64,000 bases of DNA from Chthonomonadaceae bacterium (GTDB taxonomy: Bacteria > Armatimonadota > Fimbriimonadia > Fimbriimonadales > Fimbriimonadaceae). The position numbers and the translations under genes were made by a program. The stretch's first letter is position 1. Each line of letters begins with the position of its first letter. The DNA is taken from assembly GCA_015709495.1 (NCBI GenBank), contig CP054189.1:1798001-1862000 (forward strand). Reading direction: 5' to 3'. Shown here piece after piece: positions 1 to 7,603 of the stretch. The notes under the pieces are model-generated. The model searched no databases, was not told the origin of the DNA, and worked only from the letters and a program-made list of their open reading frames with translations.

Positions 1-55
1 TTTTTGTGCCTCCCAACGTTCAGGCGAAGGACGATACGGAGGGGGAAGGACCGGA

Positions 56-1468
56 ATGCTGATTGCAATCGCCGCAGGGGTTCTGCTGGCTACGAACATT
101 TCCACATCGCCGACAACGTATTCCATCAAGGAGGGTGACACGCTTTCTCTGATCGCGGCGCGACACAACGTCACCGTCAATGCCCTCGTCGAGTTCAATC
201 ATCTGGAGAATCCCCACAAGTTGGCCTTGGGGACCCGAATCAATATCCCGACTCCGAAGAAATCTCCATCCGTTTCGTTGCCGACCGGCAAGTACCGCGT
301 GTCGGAGGGCGAGAACGACTGGACCATCGCCCGCAAGTTCGGCGCTTCCGTTTCAGAAATCCATCGACTCAACCCCGGCGTGAAGTGGACGAAGCTGCAA
401 CTCGGGCAGATTCTGAGCGTCCCCACGGTGAAATCGGTCGCAGGCATGGCCCTCGCCAGCGCGAACAAGGCGAAAAAACCTACGAGCTACTCGGTCGTGC
501 AAGGCGACAACGATTGGATCATCGCGCGAAAGCTGGGGTCGACGCCCTCGAAATTGCGAGCGGCGAATCCCGGAGTCGAATGGACGCGTCTGCAAATCGG
601 CCAAAAGCTCAACCTTCCGGGCGGTGTGACGGCGGTTTCGCTCAAGAGCCCCGCGATCAACACCCGCCACGCCAAGATCATTCGAGATTCTGTCAACATT
701 CGCCGAGGGCCCGGCACGCAACACGCTACGGTCACGATCGTAGGCAGTGGAACGCAAGTCACAGTGCTCGACCGGGACGGAGATTGGTATAAGCTCAAGT
801 TTCCCAAGGGCACGGTCGGCTGGGTGCGTGGGGATATGCTGAAACCCCTCAGCGCCACGGCGGTCGCGCGAAGCTCCTCGACGCGCAACCCACGATCGAT
901 CGTCGCCAAGTCGGCGAGTTCTGCCAAGCCCGTCGCCTACAACGCCAAAACGGGGAACTCCCTCGTAGACAAGGCCCTTTCGCTTCAGGGAATTCGGTAT
1001 CGGTACGGCGGCATGTCCCGGTCCGGAACGGACTGCTCCGGCTTCACCTCGATGGTCTTCGCCGAGCATGGGATCAAGCTCCCTCGCACGAGCGGCTCAC
1101 AGGCGGGCGCGGGCTCAAAGGTCGACAAGGGTTCGCTCAAGCCGGGCGATCTGGTGTTTTTCAAGACGAGCCGGTCCTCGCGCATCAACCACGTCGGCAT
1201 CTACATCGGCAGCGGGAAGTTCGTCCATGCGAGCAGCGCGAAGGGCCGAGTCCGCACCGACAGCTTGAGCGACGGCTATTATTCGAATCGGTACGTGACG
1301 GCCCGGCGAGTCGCGGGTGGGAGCGTGGCCGCCAAAGAGGAGGCGAAGCCCGCCGCGAAACCCGAATCTGCGGCGACGGACGAGCCTGAGTCCGCATCCA
1401 AGCCGCCAGTCAAGCCTGAAGAGAAGCCCGCTTCGACGGGGATCGGCGCGGACCCGGTGAGCGGCTAG
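56..1468 (+). CDS. LysM-SH3-NlpC/P60 cell-wall hydrolase
   Basis: Secreted peptidoglycan hydrolase of 470 residues. An N-terminal hydrophobic segment (about 1-17) looks like a signal peptide. Three LysM repeats follow (about 21-65, 80-124 and 144-188, each starting Y-x-V/I-x-x-G-D/E), then a bacterial SH3 domain (about 205-263, ending GWVRGDML) and a C-terminal NlpC/P60 domain. The catalytic Cys is residue 327 in the TDCSGF motif, with His in NHVGIYIG and a third polar site in FVHASS. The family cleaves D-Glu/meso-DAP peptide links. The tail after about 430 is Ala/Pro/Lys/Glu-rich, low-complexity and probably disordered. The ATG is supported by a strong GGAGGGGG ribosome-binding site at 39-46. 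Domain calls are confident; the exact cleaved bond is family knowledge. Confidence 0.93.
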   Translation: MLIAIAAGVLLATNISTSPTTYSIKEGDTLSLIAARHNVTVNALVEFNHLENPHKLALGTRINIPTPKKSPSVSLPTGKYRVSEGENDWTIARKFGASVSEIHRLNPGVKWTKLQLGQILSVPTVKSVAGMALASANKAKKPTSYSVVQGDNDWIIARKLGSTPSKLRAANPGVEWTRLQIGQKLNLPGGVTAVSLKSPAINTRHAKIIRDSVNIRRGPGTQHATVTIVGSGTQVTVLDRDGDWYKLKFPKGTVGWVRGDMLKPLSATAVARSSSTRNPRSIVAKSASSAKPVAYNAKTGNSLVDKALSLQGIRYRYGGMSRSGTDCSGFTSMVFAEHGIKLPRTSGSQAGAGSKVDKGSLKPGDLVFFKTSRSSRINHVGIYIGSGKFVHASSAKGRVRTDSLSDGYYSNRYVTARRVAGGSVAAKEEAKPAAKPESAATDEPESASKPPVKPEEKPASTGIGADPVSG

Positions 1469-1561
1469 CTTTTCGGTGCGTCTGGGGCGAGGAGGGGCGA
1501 GTCGCTCGGACCTACTGACCTCAACCTGTTCGGGTATCCTTCAAGCTCATCGGAAGCTTCC

Positions 1562-1637
1562 GGCCCGGTCGTCTAGTGGTTAGGATGCCGCCCTTTCAAG
1601 GCGGAGGTCGCGGGTTCGAGTCCCGTCCGGGCTACCA
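1562..1637 (+). tRNA. tRNA-Glu (UUC)
   Basis: Complete cloverleaf. The acceptor stem GGCCCGG pairs with CCGGGCT, with a G-U closing pair. The anticodon loop CTTTCAA sits in a CCGCC/GGCGG stem, so the anticodon is TTC. The T-arm contains GGGTTCGAGTCCC. CCA is encoded at 1635-1637. An accessory stretch (nuclease, phage portal, terminase) starts just downstream, which fits the common use of tRNA 3' ends as integration sites. I did not find a duplicated 3' end within the next 5 kb. Confidence 0.97.
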
Positions 1638-1660
1638 CAATTTCATTGTGAACTCCGCCA

Positions 1661-1691
1661 GGTGGCAAAGGTAAGCGCTCCGACACGTTCC
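1661..1691 (+). repeat. Degenerate copy of palindromic repeat family B
   Basis: The first 12 bases, GGTGGCAAAGGT, match exactly the head of the repeat at 45813-45845 (minus strand) and closely that at 41978-42008. The hairpin half that follows is decayed here. This is the weakest of the three copies; similarity was judged by eye. Confidence 0.4.
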
Positions 1692-1729
1692 CTTTTGGCC
1701 GGGTTGCGGGAAGCAAGGCTGGATGGCGG

Positions 1730-2488
1730 TCAGGCCGGGCGCCCTTTCAGCGCCATGCGCACGAAATCGCAGAGATAACAGTTGGCGTTCCCGCCGCGCA
1801 CGATCGGAAGGAACGAATACCACGCCAAGAGGCTCACGGATAGCATCTCGCCTCCTCCCTCCAAGAATTCCAGAACGAGACTGGCTGCCCTGCCCATATC
1901 GAGGGCCGCATGCACCATATCGACGACAACACCGAAGAACACTAGGAGAAGGGTGAGAAGGGAAAGGTCTTTGGACGTTCTCTTGAAATCGACAGAGCCG
2001 CCTCGATAAGCAGAAACGATAGTGATCATGAGGAGGCTTCCAGCGGTAGCTGAAACGGCGAGTTCACCAACGTCTTGAAGTCTCAGTCCCAGAGGGGGAA
2101 TGAAGTCGAGCTTTTCTGCTACGAGGCCCCCGAGTTGCTCATGCAGTTTCAGGGAGTCGTCCGCAAGGAAGTACCCAAGAACGAGAACCCATGAAATGTA
2201 ACGCCAGACTCCGTTCTTCCAAGCCGTCAGCACCAACGACACGAGGATCAAGGAGTACTTGGCATACTGGAACGCTTCCGCATATCCTCTGTCGCACTCG
2301 ATATTGAACAGCGGATTCCTCAACTGCGGCGAAAGGACATTTGCAAAATGCAGCACAACGAACGCGAGGTCGCAGCAAAGAAGGACGATCAAGAGTACGG
2401 ATGCGCCGGGCCTATTGAGAGCCCGAAAACATTCTCGAAATGTCATGTTTGGCTTCCGCACTACTGACTTGTTCGCAGATTGCTTCAA
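1730..2488 (-). CDS. Hypothetical multi-pass membrane protein
   Basis: 252 residues with no family I recognise. At least five hydrophobic segments are visible: one near residues 28-50 (VLLIVLLCCDLAFVVLHF), one near 75-95, one near 95-110, one near 145-170 and one near 180-205. A polar N-terminus rich in Lys, Asn and Arg precedes the first. There is no signal peptide or catalytic motif. It lies alone between tRNA-Glu and an orphan nuclease gene on the same strand, in what looks like an accessory stretch. It could be a membrane partner of the neighbouring nuclease, but nothing in the sequence proves that. The start is the first ATG; MTFRECF at residue 15 is an alternative. Confidence 0.6.
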   Translation of the reverse strand: MKQSANKSVVRKPNMTFRECFRALNRPGASVLLIVLLCCDLAFVVLHFANVLSPQLRNPLFNIECDRGYAEAFQYAKYSLILVSLVLTAWKNGVWRYISWVLVLGYFLADDSLKLHEQLGGLVAEKLDFIPPLGLRLQDVGELAVSATAGSLLMITIVSAYRGGSVDFKRTSKDLSLLTLLLVFFGVVVDMVHAALDMGRAASLVLEFLEGGGEMLSVSLLAWYSFLPIVRGGNANCYLCDFVRMALKGRPA

Positions 2489-2686
2489 GGCCCGGTCGCA
2501 ACCGGCTTGTCTCCAATAGTCGGACGGCTTAGGAACTCGAATTGGACTATGGGCTTGCTAAGAATAACCGCAAAGAAGTCAAAGTAGTTTGCCCGAGTCC
2601 GCGCTTCGGCACGGCCCAGGGTTCGTTGCCGGCAGGCCATCGAGCCGAACCTTCACGAGCGAAGGGCGCAGCCCTGGAATGGAGTG

Positions 2687-3664
2687 CTACTCCACCCGCA
2701 CCGACGACGGGTCGATGCCCTTTGAACTCAACAGCTTTCGAGCAAGGTTGAGGCATTGTTCCGCGCTGGCGTGAGTCTCAATCCAGAAGCTGCTGACTCT
2801 GACCGGCGAAATGAAGTTCTTCCCGTATTTATGGATTGGGGTGGTGGCCAGGAGGTAACGCGTCTTCCCTCCAAGGTCAATGGGCATGTCGCTTGCCTTG
2901 AGCTTGCCAACTCGAGCCATCCAATCGGCTACGACGACCAATAGCCGGCTCCAACTTTCTACGGCTCCGGATGTGCCGTCCGAAAACACCAGACGTCGGA
3001 AAGACGGCTTTGTACCCGTGGGTGGAACAAGGTCTTGCAGGGTAGTTGCGCCGTCACGCGGTGGTTGCGATGCGAGAGTTGCCGATGCGTCGACTGCGCT
3101 CGCAGAAGTTCCGCCGATGGAAGCAGGCCCTACTGACCCGATCTTGGTTCCGCGCAGGAGGGCAAGTGCGTTACGAAAAGTGTCCTCTGCGGAATCCAAC
3201 CTCAGGTTCCATGAAGCCGTCTTCCGATCCTCGATGGGAGCCTGCCGAAACACTTCGTACAATTCCCATACAGCTCCGTCTGTGACCGCAAACCAGGGGA
3301 CCCCTTGTGTGTTTGCATAGTGGAGCCCCTGTTTTACGGCGGCATCAAGGCGTGTGCCCAACTTCTTGGCCTCGACAAACACAAGGGCCTCGCCTGAAAA
3401 GTCCAACAAATAGTCAGGTCGGCCCGCTTCGGTGCCTTCCTCTGCCCTAACGTGATCCGGGTCACTCGTGTCCCATCCGAGCAGCCGAAGCATTGGTTCA
3501 ACGAGCACTGCCTTCGTTAGCGCTTCGCTCTGAGACAACCTGGCTTCGTGCTTGCTCGCCATCTGCCGGAGGCGCTCGATGGTCGCAGTGATTTCTTTGA
3601 TAGGCATGGCGTCGTGAACTTGCGTCGAGCCAAGTATAACAAAGTTTGTGGGGCGTTCGGACAT
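2687..3664 (-). CDS. Orphan PD-(D/E)xK nuclease, HsdR N-terminal-like
   Basis: 325 residues. The N-terminal half resembles the nuclease domain of type I restriction R subunits: a helix (KAVLVEPMLRLLGWD), then EEGTEAGRPDYLL and VFVEAKK. This gives a PD-(D/E)xK core with Asp84, Glu98 and Lys100. The motor domain of a true HsdR is absent, and no hsdM or hsdS lies nearby. The C-terminal half, after a Ser/Ala-rich linker around 190-210, contains GKTRYLLATTPIHK and may be a separate substrate-binding fold I do not recognise. An AGGAG site five bases upstream supports the start. Likely an accessory or defence-type nuclease; the substrate is unknown. Confidence 0.75.
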   Translation of the reverse strand: MSERPTNFVILGSTQVHDAMPIKEITATIERLRQMASKHEARLSQSEALTKAVLVEPMLRLLGWDTSDPDHVRAEEGTEAGRPDYLLDFSGEALVFVEAKKLGTRLDAAVKQGLHYANTQGVPWFAVTDGAVWELYEVFRQAPIEDRKTASWNLRLDSAEDTFRNALALLRGTKIGSVGPASIGGTSASAVDASATLASQPPRDGATTLQDLVPPTGTKPSFRRLVFSDGTSGAVESWSRLLVVVADWMARVGKLKASDMPIDLGGKTRYLLATTPIHKYGKNFISPVRVSSFWIETHASAEQCLNLARKLLSSKGIDPSSVRVE

Positions 3665-3787
3665 AGCTCCTGCTTTCCATCCTCGTCCTGAGCCGTCTCA
3701 AACCAAGGCTTCCTCATTCTGCGCGGCGTGTTGCAGGGGTTGAGGTGTGAACGCGAGGGCGAAGCCTCGGCAGAATCACGCGCCCCG

Positions 3788-4873
3788 TTACGCGATATCT
3801 CCACTCGCGAAGGCGCTGAGGAGCGTCGGCTCGAACTCGAAACGCGGGAGTTCGGCCTTACCGAAGTTGAGTTCGACCAGCGGCCGGATCACCTGCTCCG
3901 TCATCACCGTATCCGCAAGCTCGCGGCGCACGGCTTCGAGTTGAAGCAGGAGCACCTGGAGATGGACCTTCCCCAGCGCGAGCGAACCCACGCGTTTGCC
4001 TTCGTCGGTCGTCAGGGTTTGGCCGAGAATCGACCGCACCATCTCTCTATTGTGGAACTCGACCGCCTCCATGAAGCCCGTGGACGCCTCCTTTTGGCCG
4101 CCTAACGTATCGACGGTGATCTCTTCAGGGTAGATGATCGCCGACCTCTTGGCGAGGTCTTGCAGGGCGCTGAGGATCGCCGCCTGCTCTTCGGCCGAAA
4201 GGCCCCGCTCGAACTTCCCGAGCACCGTGGGCGAAGCGAACCTTTCGAGATGGAGTCCCCAAGCCGCAAGGAGCGTGTTCTTGACCTTCCAGTGCTTGTG
4301 CGCGGCATCGAGATCGCTTCGTCCCTTCGGGCGGCCGTACCCTGGGCGGTTGAGGTACACGACGAACTTCCCTCGGGGCAGGTCCTCCGGTGATTCGCCG
4401 GGAAGCTGCAACCGGAGCGAGCGGATGTTCCCAAACTCGTCCACGTCCAACCCGAACAGAGAAGGGTCCTTGGGGCGCACTCCCTTGAGCCAAATCCGGC
4501 CTCCGCTCGCCTCAAACACCAGTTCCTGCACCGACCAGCCCTTCGAGAACGCGTCCATGGCTTGCAGCAGAACCGTGTGGGGCGAGCCTACCATCCGCTC
4601 AAAGGCGGTCTTGACGAACTCCGCGATGCGCCGGCCCTCGGCGGATTCTGATGCCGGGATCAACTTGTATGGGGCCGCAAGCACTCCCAGCTTCTTCACG
4701 GTGAGGGCCGTTTGGATCATCGAGTCGCCCTCCATCTGGTCGTAGACGTTGTAGGGCAAGCCGCCCGGGGGCACGCCCGGCAGCTCGAGCGCGTACCTCT
4801 GCGGCGCGGTCAGTTGCTGGGCGATCTCGCGCAGAATCGCGGTTCGCTTCTTGCGTTGAAAGGGGTTTCTCAT
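3788..4873 (-). CDS. Phage portal protein, DUF935 / Mu gp29-like
   Basis: 361 residues similar to the Mu gp29/DUF935 portal group. Visible hallmarks are an N-terminal MEGDSMIQTALTVKKLGVLAAPYKL segment, the central NRPGYGRPKGRSDLDAAHKHWKVKN region, GLHLERFASPTVLGKFERG, and LGQTLTTDEGKRVGSLALGKVH near the C-terminus. Portals form the dodecameric gate through which a phage head is filled. This one is shorter than Mu gp29 (about 500 residues) and ends soon after the core at FEFEPTLLSAFASGDIA. Its ATG overlaps the terminase stop by four bases (ATGA), so the pair is translationally coupled. No capsid, protease, head-completion or tail gene follows. Confidence 0.82.
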   Translation of the reverse strand: MRNPFQRKKRTAILREIAQQLTAPQRYALELPGVPPGGLPYNVYDQMEGDSMIQTALTVKKLGVLAAPYKLIPASESAEGRRIAEFVKTAFERMVGSPHTVLLQAMDAFSKGWSVQELVFEASGGRIWLKGVRPKDPSLFGLDVDEFGNIRSLRLQLPGESPEDLPRGKFVVYLNRPGYGRPKGRSDLDAAHKHWKVKNTLLAAWGLHLERFASPTVLGKFERGLSAEEQAAILSALQDLAKRSAIIYPEEITVDTLGGQKEASTGFMEAVEFHNREMVRSILGQTLTTDEGKRVGSLALGKVHLQVLLLQLEAVRRELADTVMTEQVIRPLVELNFGKAELPRFEFEPTLLSAFASGDIA

Positions 4874-6204
4874 TGTGGGTTTTCTCCTAGTGGGGTGTGT
4901 CTGTCGGTGCCGCGGTGGAACGTCCTGACCGACCCGACTTGGACTCCGGGGCGGTAGGAGCGGGGAAGCTGATGAGCGGCAAGGGCCAGGGCGATGACGA
5001 GGTCGTCGTGGAATCCCGGCTTCGCGCTCAACTTGGTGTTGCCCGCCGACGAGGTGCGAGCCTCGAAGTGCTGAAGCTCTCTCAACAACTCGGGGTCAGG
5101 CTCCATTCGGAGCGACCGGTTCTCGATCATCCAGGCGAGGTTGTCGATGAGTTCCGACTTGAACGCGGCGTTGAAGGGCCTGCCTTTCACGGCTTGCCCC
5201 GGCGACTGCTCGCGGAGCATTTCGAGCAAGGGATCGCCGACGCCGGTCGAATCGCACAGCACCCGCGCCGAAGGGTATCGCGCCACCAGACGAGCCGCGT
5301 GGCGCACCAACTCCTTCCACGGCAGCCCGTGAATGCGGACGATCTCGACCAAGTCGCAGGTCTGACGGGTCCCCGCCAGGACGCAAATCGCTGTGTAGTC
5401 TGCGTACCTCGCCCAGTCGATCCCGATCGAGTAGGGCGGTTGGGGAGGGGAAGTAAGGCGGGGCACGATGCAGGCTTCGACCGATTCCGTGCGGAACACT
5501 TGACCCGACGAATCCAGGAACTCGGCTTCGTATTCGACCCTGAACGCGCGGCTACTGATGAGCGCTTTCTGAACTTCGAGGAACTCGCGCCGTACGTGCG
5601 GGCTCTCCGCCGAGGGCGCCCTTCGGCTCCAGATGCCATGCTCCCCGCGCTGCCCCATCTGGAAGAACCGCCAAAAGTGGTTGAGGCCGTGCGGGGTGCT
5701 GATCATCGTGAGGTGCCCGTCCGTTGTCGCCAACATCGGCATTGCGACCTCGGTGATCAGCTCTTCGGGCACGTAGGCGGCTTCGTCGACCACGATGTGG
5801 GTCGCCTCGTTCCCCCGCAGCGAGCGTCCCAGGTGTCCTGATCGGGCGACGACCGTGTGCTCGCCCCATCGCAGCTTGGGGTATGGCGAGCGGGTGACTT
5901 TCAAGTCGGCCCTCGTGTCGCCGGGCGGGAGGAGCCGCGAGAGGATGCTGGAGGAGTGCGAAAGGAACTCGACGACGCGGTCGAAGATGAGCTTGGCCTG
6001 TTCGAGGGTCGGCGCGAGCACGATATGACGGGTGGGGGAGGGCCGCGTCAGGGCATGCACGATTTGAACGGCGCAGACTTCGGTCTTTCCCCAGCGCCGT
6101 CCACAGGCCAGGACCTTGAACCGGGCGGGCTGCGCGAGAAACTCCCGCTGGCCTTCATGGGGCAGCCAGACTGCTTCGATCGCTTCGAGAAACTCCTCCA
6201 CCAA
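4870..6204 (-). CDS. Phage terminase large subunit
   Basis: 444 residues with both terminase activities visible. In the ATPase, a Walker A-like motif CGRRWGKT is at 34-41, a Walker B IVVDEAA has its acidic pair at 140-141, and a coupling motif MISTPHG is near 168. In the RNase H-like nuclease, Asp263 lies in GIDWARYADY, Asp318/324 in LCDSTGVGDP, and a C-terminal acidic pair in FHDDLVIALALA. All key residues are present, so it may still be active. It drives DNA into a prohead and cuts concatemers. The start is uncertain: TTG at 6204 or GTG at 6201, with no ATG. No small terminase gene lies upstream; instead there is a repeat-bearing gap before rpmB. Confidence 0.88.
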   Translation of the reverse strand: MVEEFLEAIEAVWLPHEGQREFLAQPARFKVLACGRRWGKTEVCAVQIVHALTRPSPTRHIVLAPTLEQAKLIFDRVVEFLSHSSSILSRLLPPGDTRADLKVTRSPYPKLRWGEHTVVARSGHLGRSLRGNEATHIVVDEAAYVPEELITEVAMPMLATTDGHLTMISTPHGLNHFWRFFQMGQRGEHGIWSRRAPSAESPHVRREFLEVQKALISSRAFRVEYEAEFLDSSGQVFRTESVEACIVPRLTSPPQPPYSIGIDWARYADYTAICVLAGTRQTCDLVEIVRIHGLPWKELVRHAARLVARYPSARVLCDSTGVGDPLLEMLREQSPGQAVKGRPFNAAFKSELIDNLAWMIENRSLRMEPDPELLRELQHFEARTSSAGNTKLSAKPGFHDDLVIALALAAHQLPRSYRPGVQVGSVRTFHRGTDRHTPLGENPQ

Positions 6205-6374
6205 GGGATGGACCCGGAACCTACGCCGGAGTCAACCATGGTTGGACGGAGTGGGGCGAGTGTGTGAGTGGCCTGCGAGAACTGGGGAAGCTAGGGACTG
6301 GGCTTTACCTTCGCATTGTCCTTTGATCTCTTTTGTTCCTTGGCGTTGACATCAATCACCCGGTGCCATTTGTT

Positions 6375-6507
6375 TCTTGGTGTCGTCTGCGAGTCGGACG
6401 CGGGGCCACCCCGAGAGTCCCTCACCCCCTGGCCCCCTCTCCCTCGGACGGGCGAGGGGGAATCTCCTTCGTTTCCCCGGTGTCGTCTGCGTGCCAGACA
6501 CGGGGCA
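6375..6507 (-). repeat. Composite hairpin repeat, copy 1 (arm-core-arm)
   Basis: This sits in the 379-base gene-free gap 6205-6583. A 44-base core (6418-6461) is, on the minus strand, identical to cores at 42142-42185 and 44785-44828 apart from at most the first base. The core can fold on itself (CCCCCTC with GAGGGAGAGGGGG). Both sides carry a second hairpin arm of the type GTCTG-ACTCG-CAGAC: about 6378-6410 and 6475-6507. The rest of the gap holds nothing I can support. Confidence 0.85.
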
Positions 6508-6583
6508 GTTGCATCTATCGCAGGGGAACGAGTATCCTTTTCAGTCCGTGCGCCCATTGAGGGCGCGGGCGTTAGGAATCGAG

Positions 6584-6850
6584 ATGGCGAAGATCTGTCA
6601 GGTTAGCGGCAAGAAGGGCAACAACGCCAAGCACATCCGGCATAGGCACTCCGGCGCTTGGAAGTTTCGCGCTCCCAAGAAAAACCGATTGCAGGACCCG
6701 AACTTGCAGACGGTCCGGTTGCGGCTGCCTCAAGGGACGGTCAAGCTGACGGTTTCGACGAAGGTTCTGAAGAGTCCCGAATTTGCGGCGGTCGCAAGCG
6801 GCGTGAAGCCCATGCCCAAGAGCTGGCTGAAAAAGCCGTCCTACGACTAG
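6584..6850 (+). CDS. rpmB: Ribosomal protein bL28
   Basis: An 88-residue basic protein of the large ribosomal subunit. The N-terminal MAKICQVSGKK...GNN and the central KKNRLQDPNLQTVRLRLPQG are characteristic of bL28. The reading frame is open further upstream, but the start is set at the ATG at 6584, where the family begins and an AGGA site precedes it by about nine bases. Only one Cys is visible, so the four-Cys zinc form is absent. It stands alone, downstream of the repeat-bearing gap and convergent with the dipeptidase gene. Confidence 0.95.
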   Translation: MAKICQVSGKKGNNAKHIRHRHSGAWKFRAPKKNRLQDPNLQTVRLRLPQGTVKLTVSTKVLKSPEFAAVASGVKPMPKSWLKKPSYD

Positions 6851-6865
6851 AGCCGCCCGCGAGCC

Positions 6866-7603
6866 TCAGTTATCTTCCGGGTGGAGGAACGGGTTGGGAC
6901 GATCCTTGAACATCTCTTCGGCGAGCCTTTCCTGCTCTTCATACAGTTCAGGATCGAGTTCGATCTTCCCATAGACGCACGAGGACTGCCCGGTTCGAAC
7001 GGCCCACGCGGCGTCTCCGTAGCTGTAGTGCCACCACTCTTCGCGGCAGTTCGAAAACCCCGCATTCAGCATCGCCTCGACGAGGGTCATTCGCATCTCC
7101 GCCGCGCGAGGCTCAAGGCCCAGTGAATAGGTCCAATGGGCTTGGTAGCGACTGAAAGGGGCCGAGACGTCGATGGGCTCGCCCTGGGCGTCGAACAGCC
7201 ACACGTCGACCGCGGCTCCCGTGCAATGTCCCGGTGGCGCCTTGCGGTCGTAGGCATGGACCAGCGCGTTGACGGTTCTCTTGAGGGCTGCGTGGCTGCG
7301 CTGCGGAAACGCTTCTTGCGCACACCTAAAGATAAAGTCGTAGATGCGCTTCTGTCGGGCGAAAGGACGCCACGCGTCGGTGACCCCGATCTTAAGTCCC
7401 TCTGGCAAGCTCCGCGCGGCGTTTTCCAGCCTCTCGGCGACGGTTTTGCGCAGATAAGGGATCACGCTTTCGCGCGCGATCAGGACGGAAGGGGCCGCTT
7501 CGGCAAGTCGCGCCAAGGGTTCTCCGGACTCGATCTCAGCCACGCGGTCGAGCGCGGCCATCGGCTCGGGAGAGCCTTTCGAACGGTCCCACTTGACCCT
7601 CAC
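6866..7603 (-). CDS. D-Ala-D-Ala dipeptidase, VanX-type (M15D)
   Basis: 245 residues. Zinc-peptidase signatures are GHCTGAAVDVWL (the S/G-x-H-x-x-G-x-A-x-D motif, His and Asp ligands) and EEWWHYSYGD (catalytic Glu and third His ligand). An Arg in DAWRPFARQ matches the conserved substrate-binding Arg. The family hydrolyses D-alanyl-D-alanine, in vancomycin resistance or, more often outside clinical strains, in wall recycling. No vanH, vanA or vanRS lies nearby, so a housekeeping role is more likely. There is no clear signal peptide. The start overlaps the stop of the upstream SLBB gene by four bases, implying coupled translation. Confidence 0.88.
   Translation of the reverse strand: MRVKWDRSKGSPEPMAALDRVAEIESGEPLARLAEAAPSVLIARESVIPYLRKTVAERLENAARSLPEGLKIGVTDAWRPFARQKRIYDFIFRCAQEAFPQRSHAALKRTVNALVHAYDRKAPPGHCTGAAVDVWLFDAQGEPIDVSAPFSRYQAHWTYSLGLEPRAAEMRMTLVEAMLNAGFSNCREEWWHYSYGDAAWAVRTGQSSCVYGKIELDPELYEEQERLAEEMFKDRPNPFLHPEDN

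Noticed and set aside
4897-5841. 314-residue plus-strand frame
   Set aside because: Antisense to the terminase gene, Arg/Gly/Pro-rich without any domain; a shadow frame of high-GC DNA.
6866-7603. Vancomycin-resistance cluster suggested by the VanX-type dipeptidase
   Set aside because: No vanH, vanA/B ligase or vanR/S genes nearby; a wall-recycling dipeptidase is the simpler reading.
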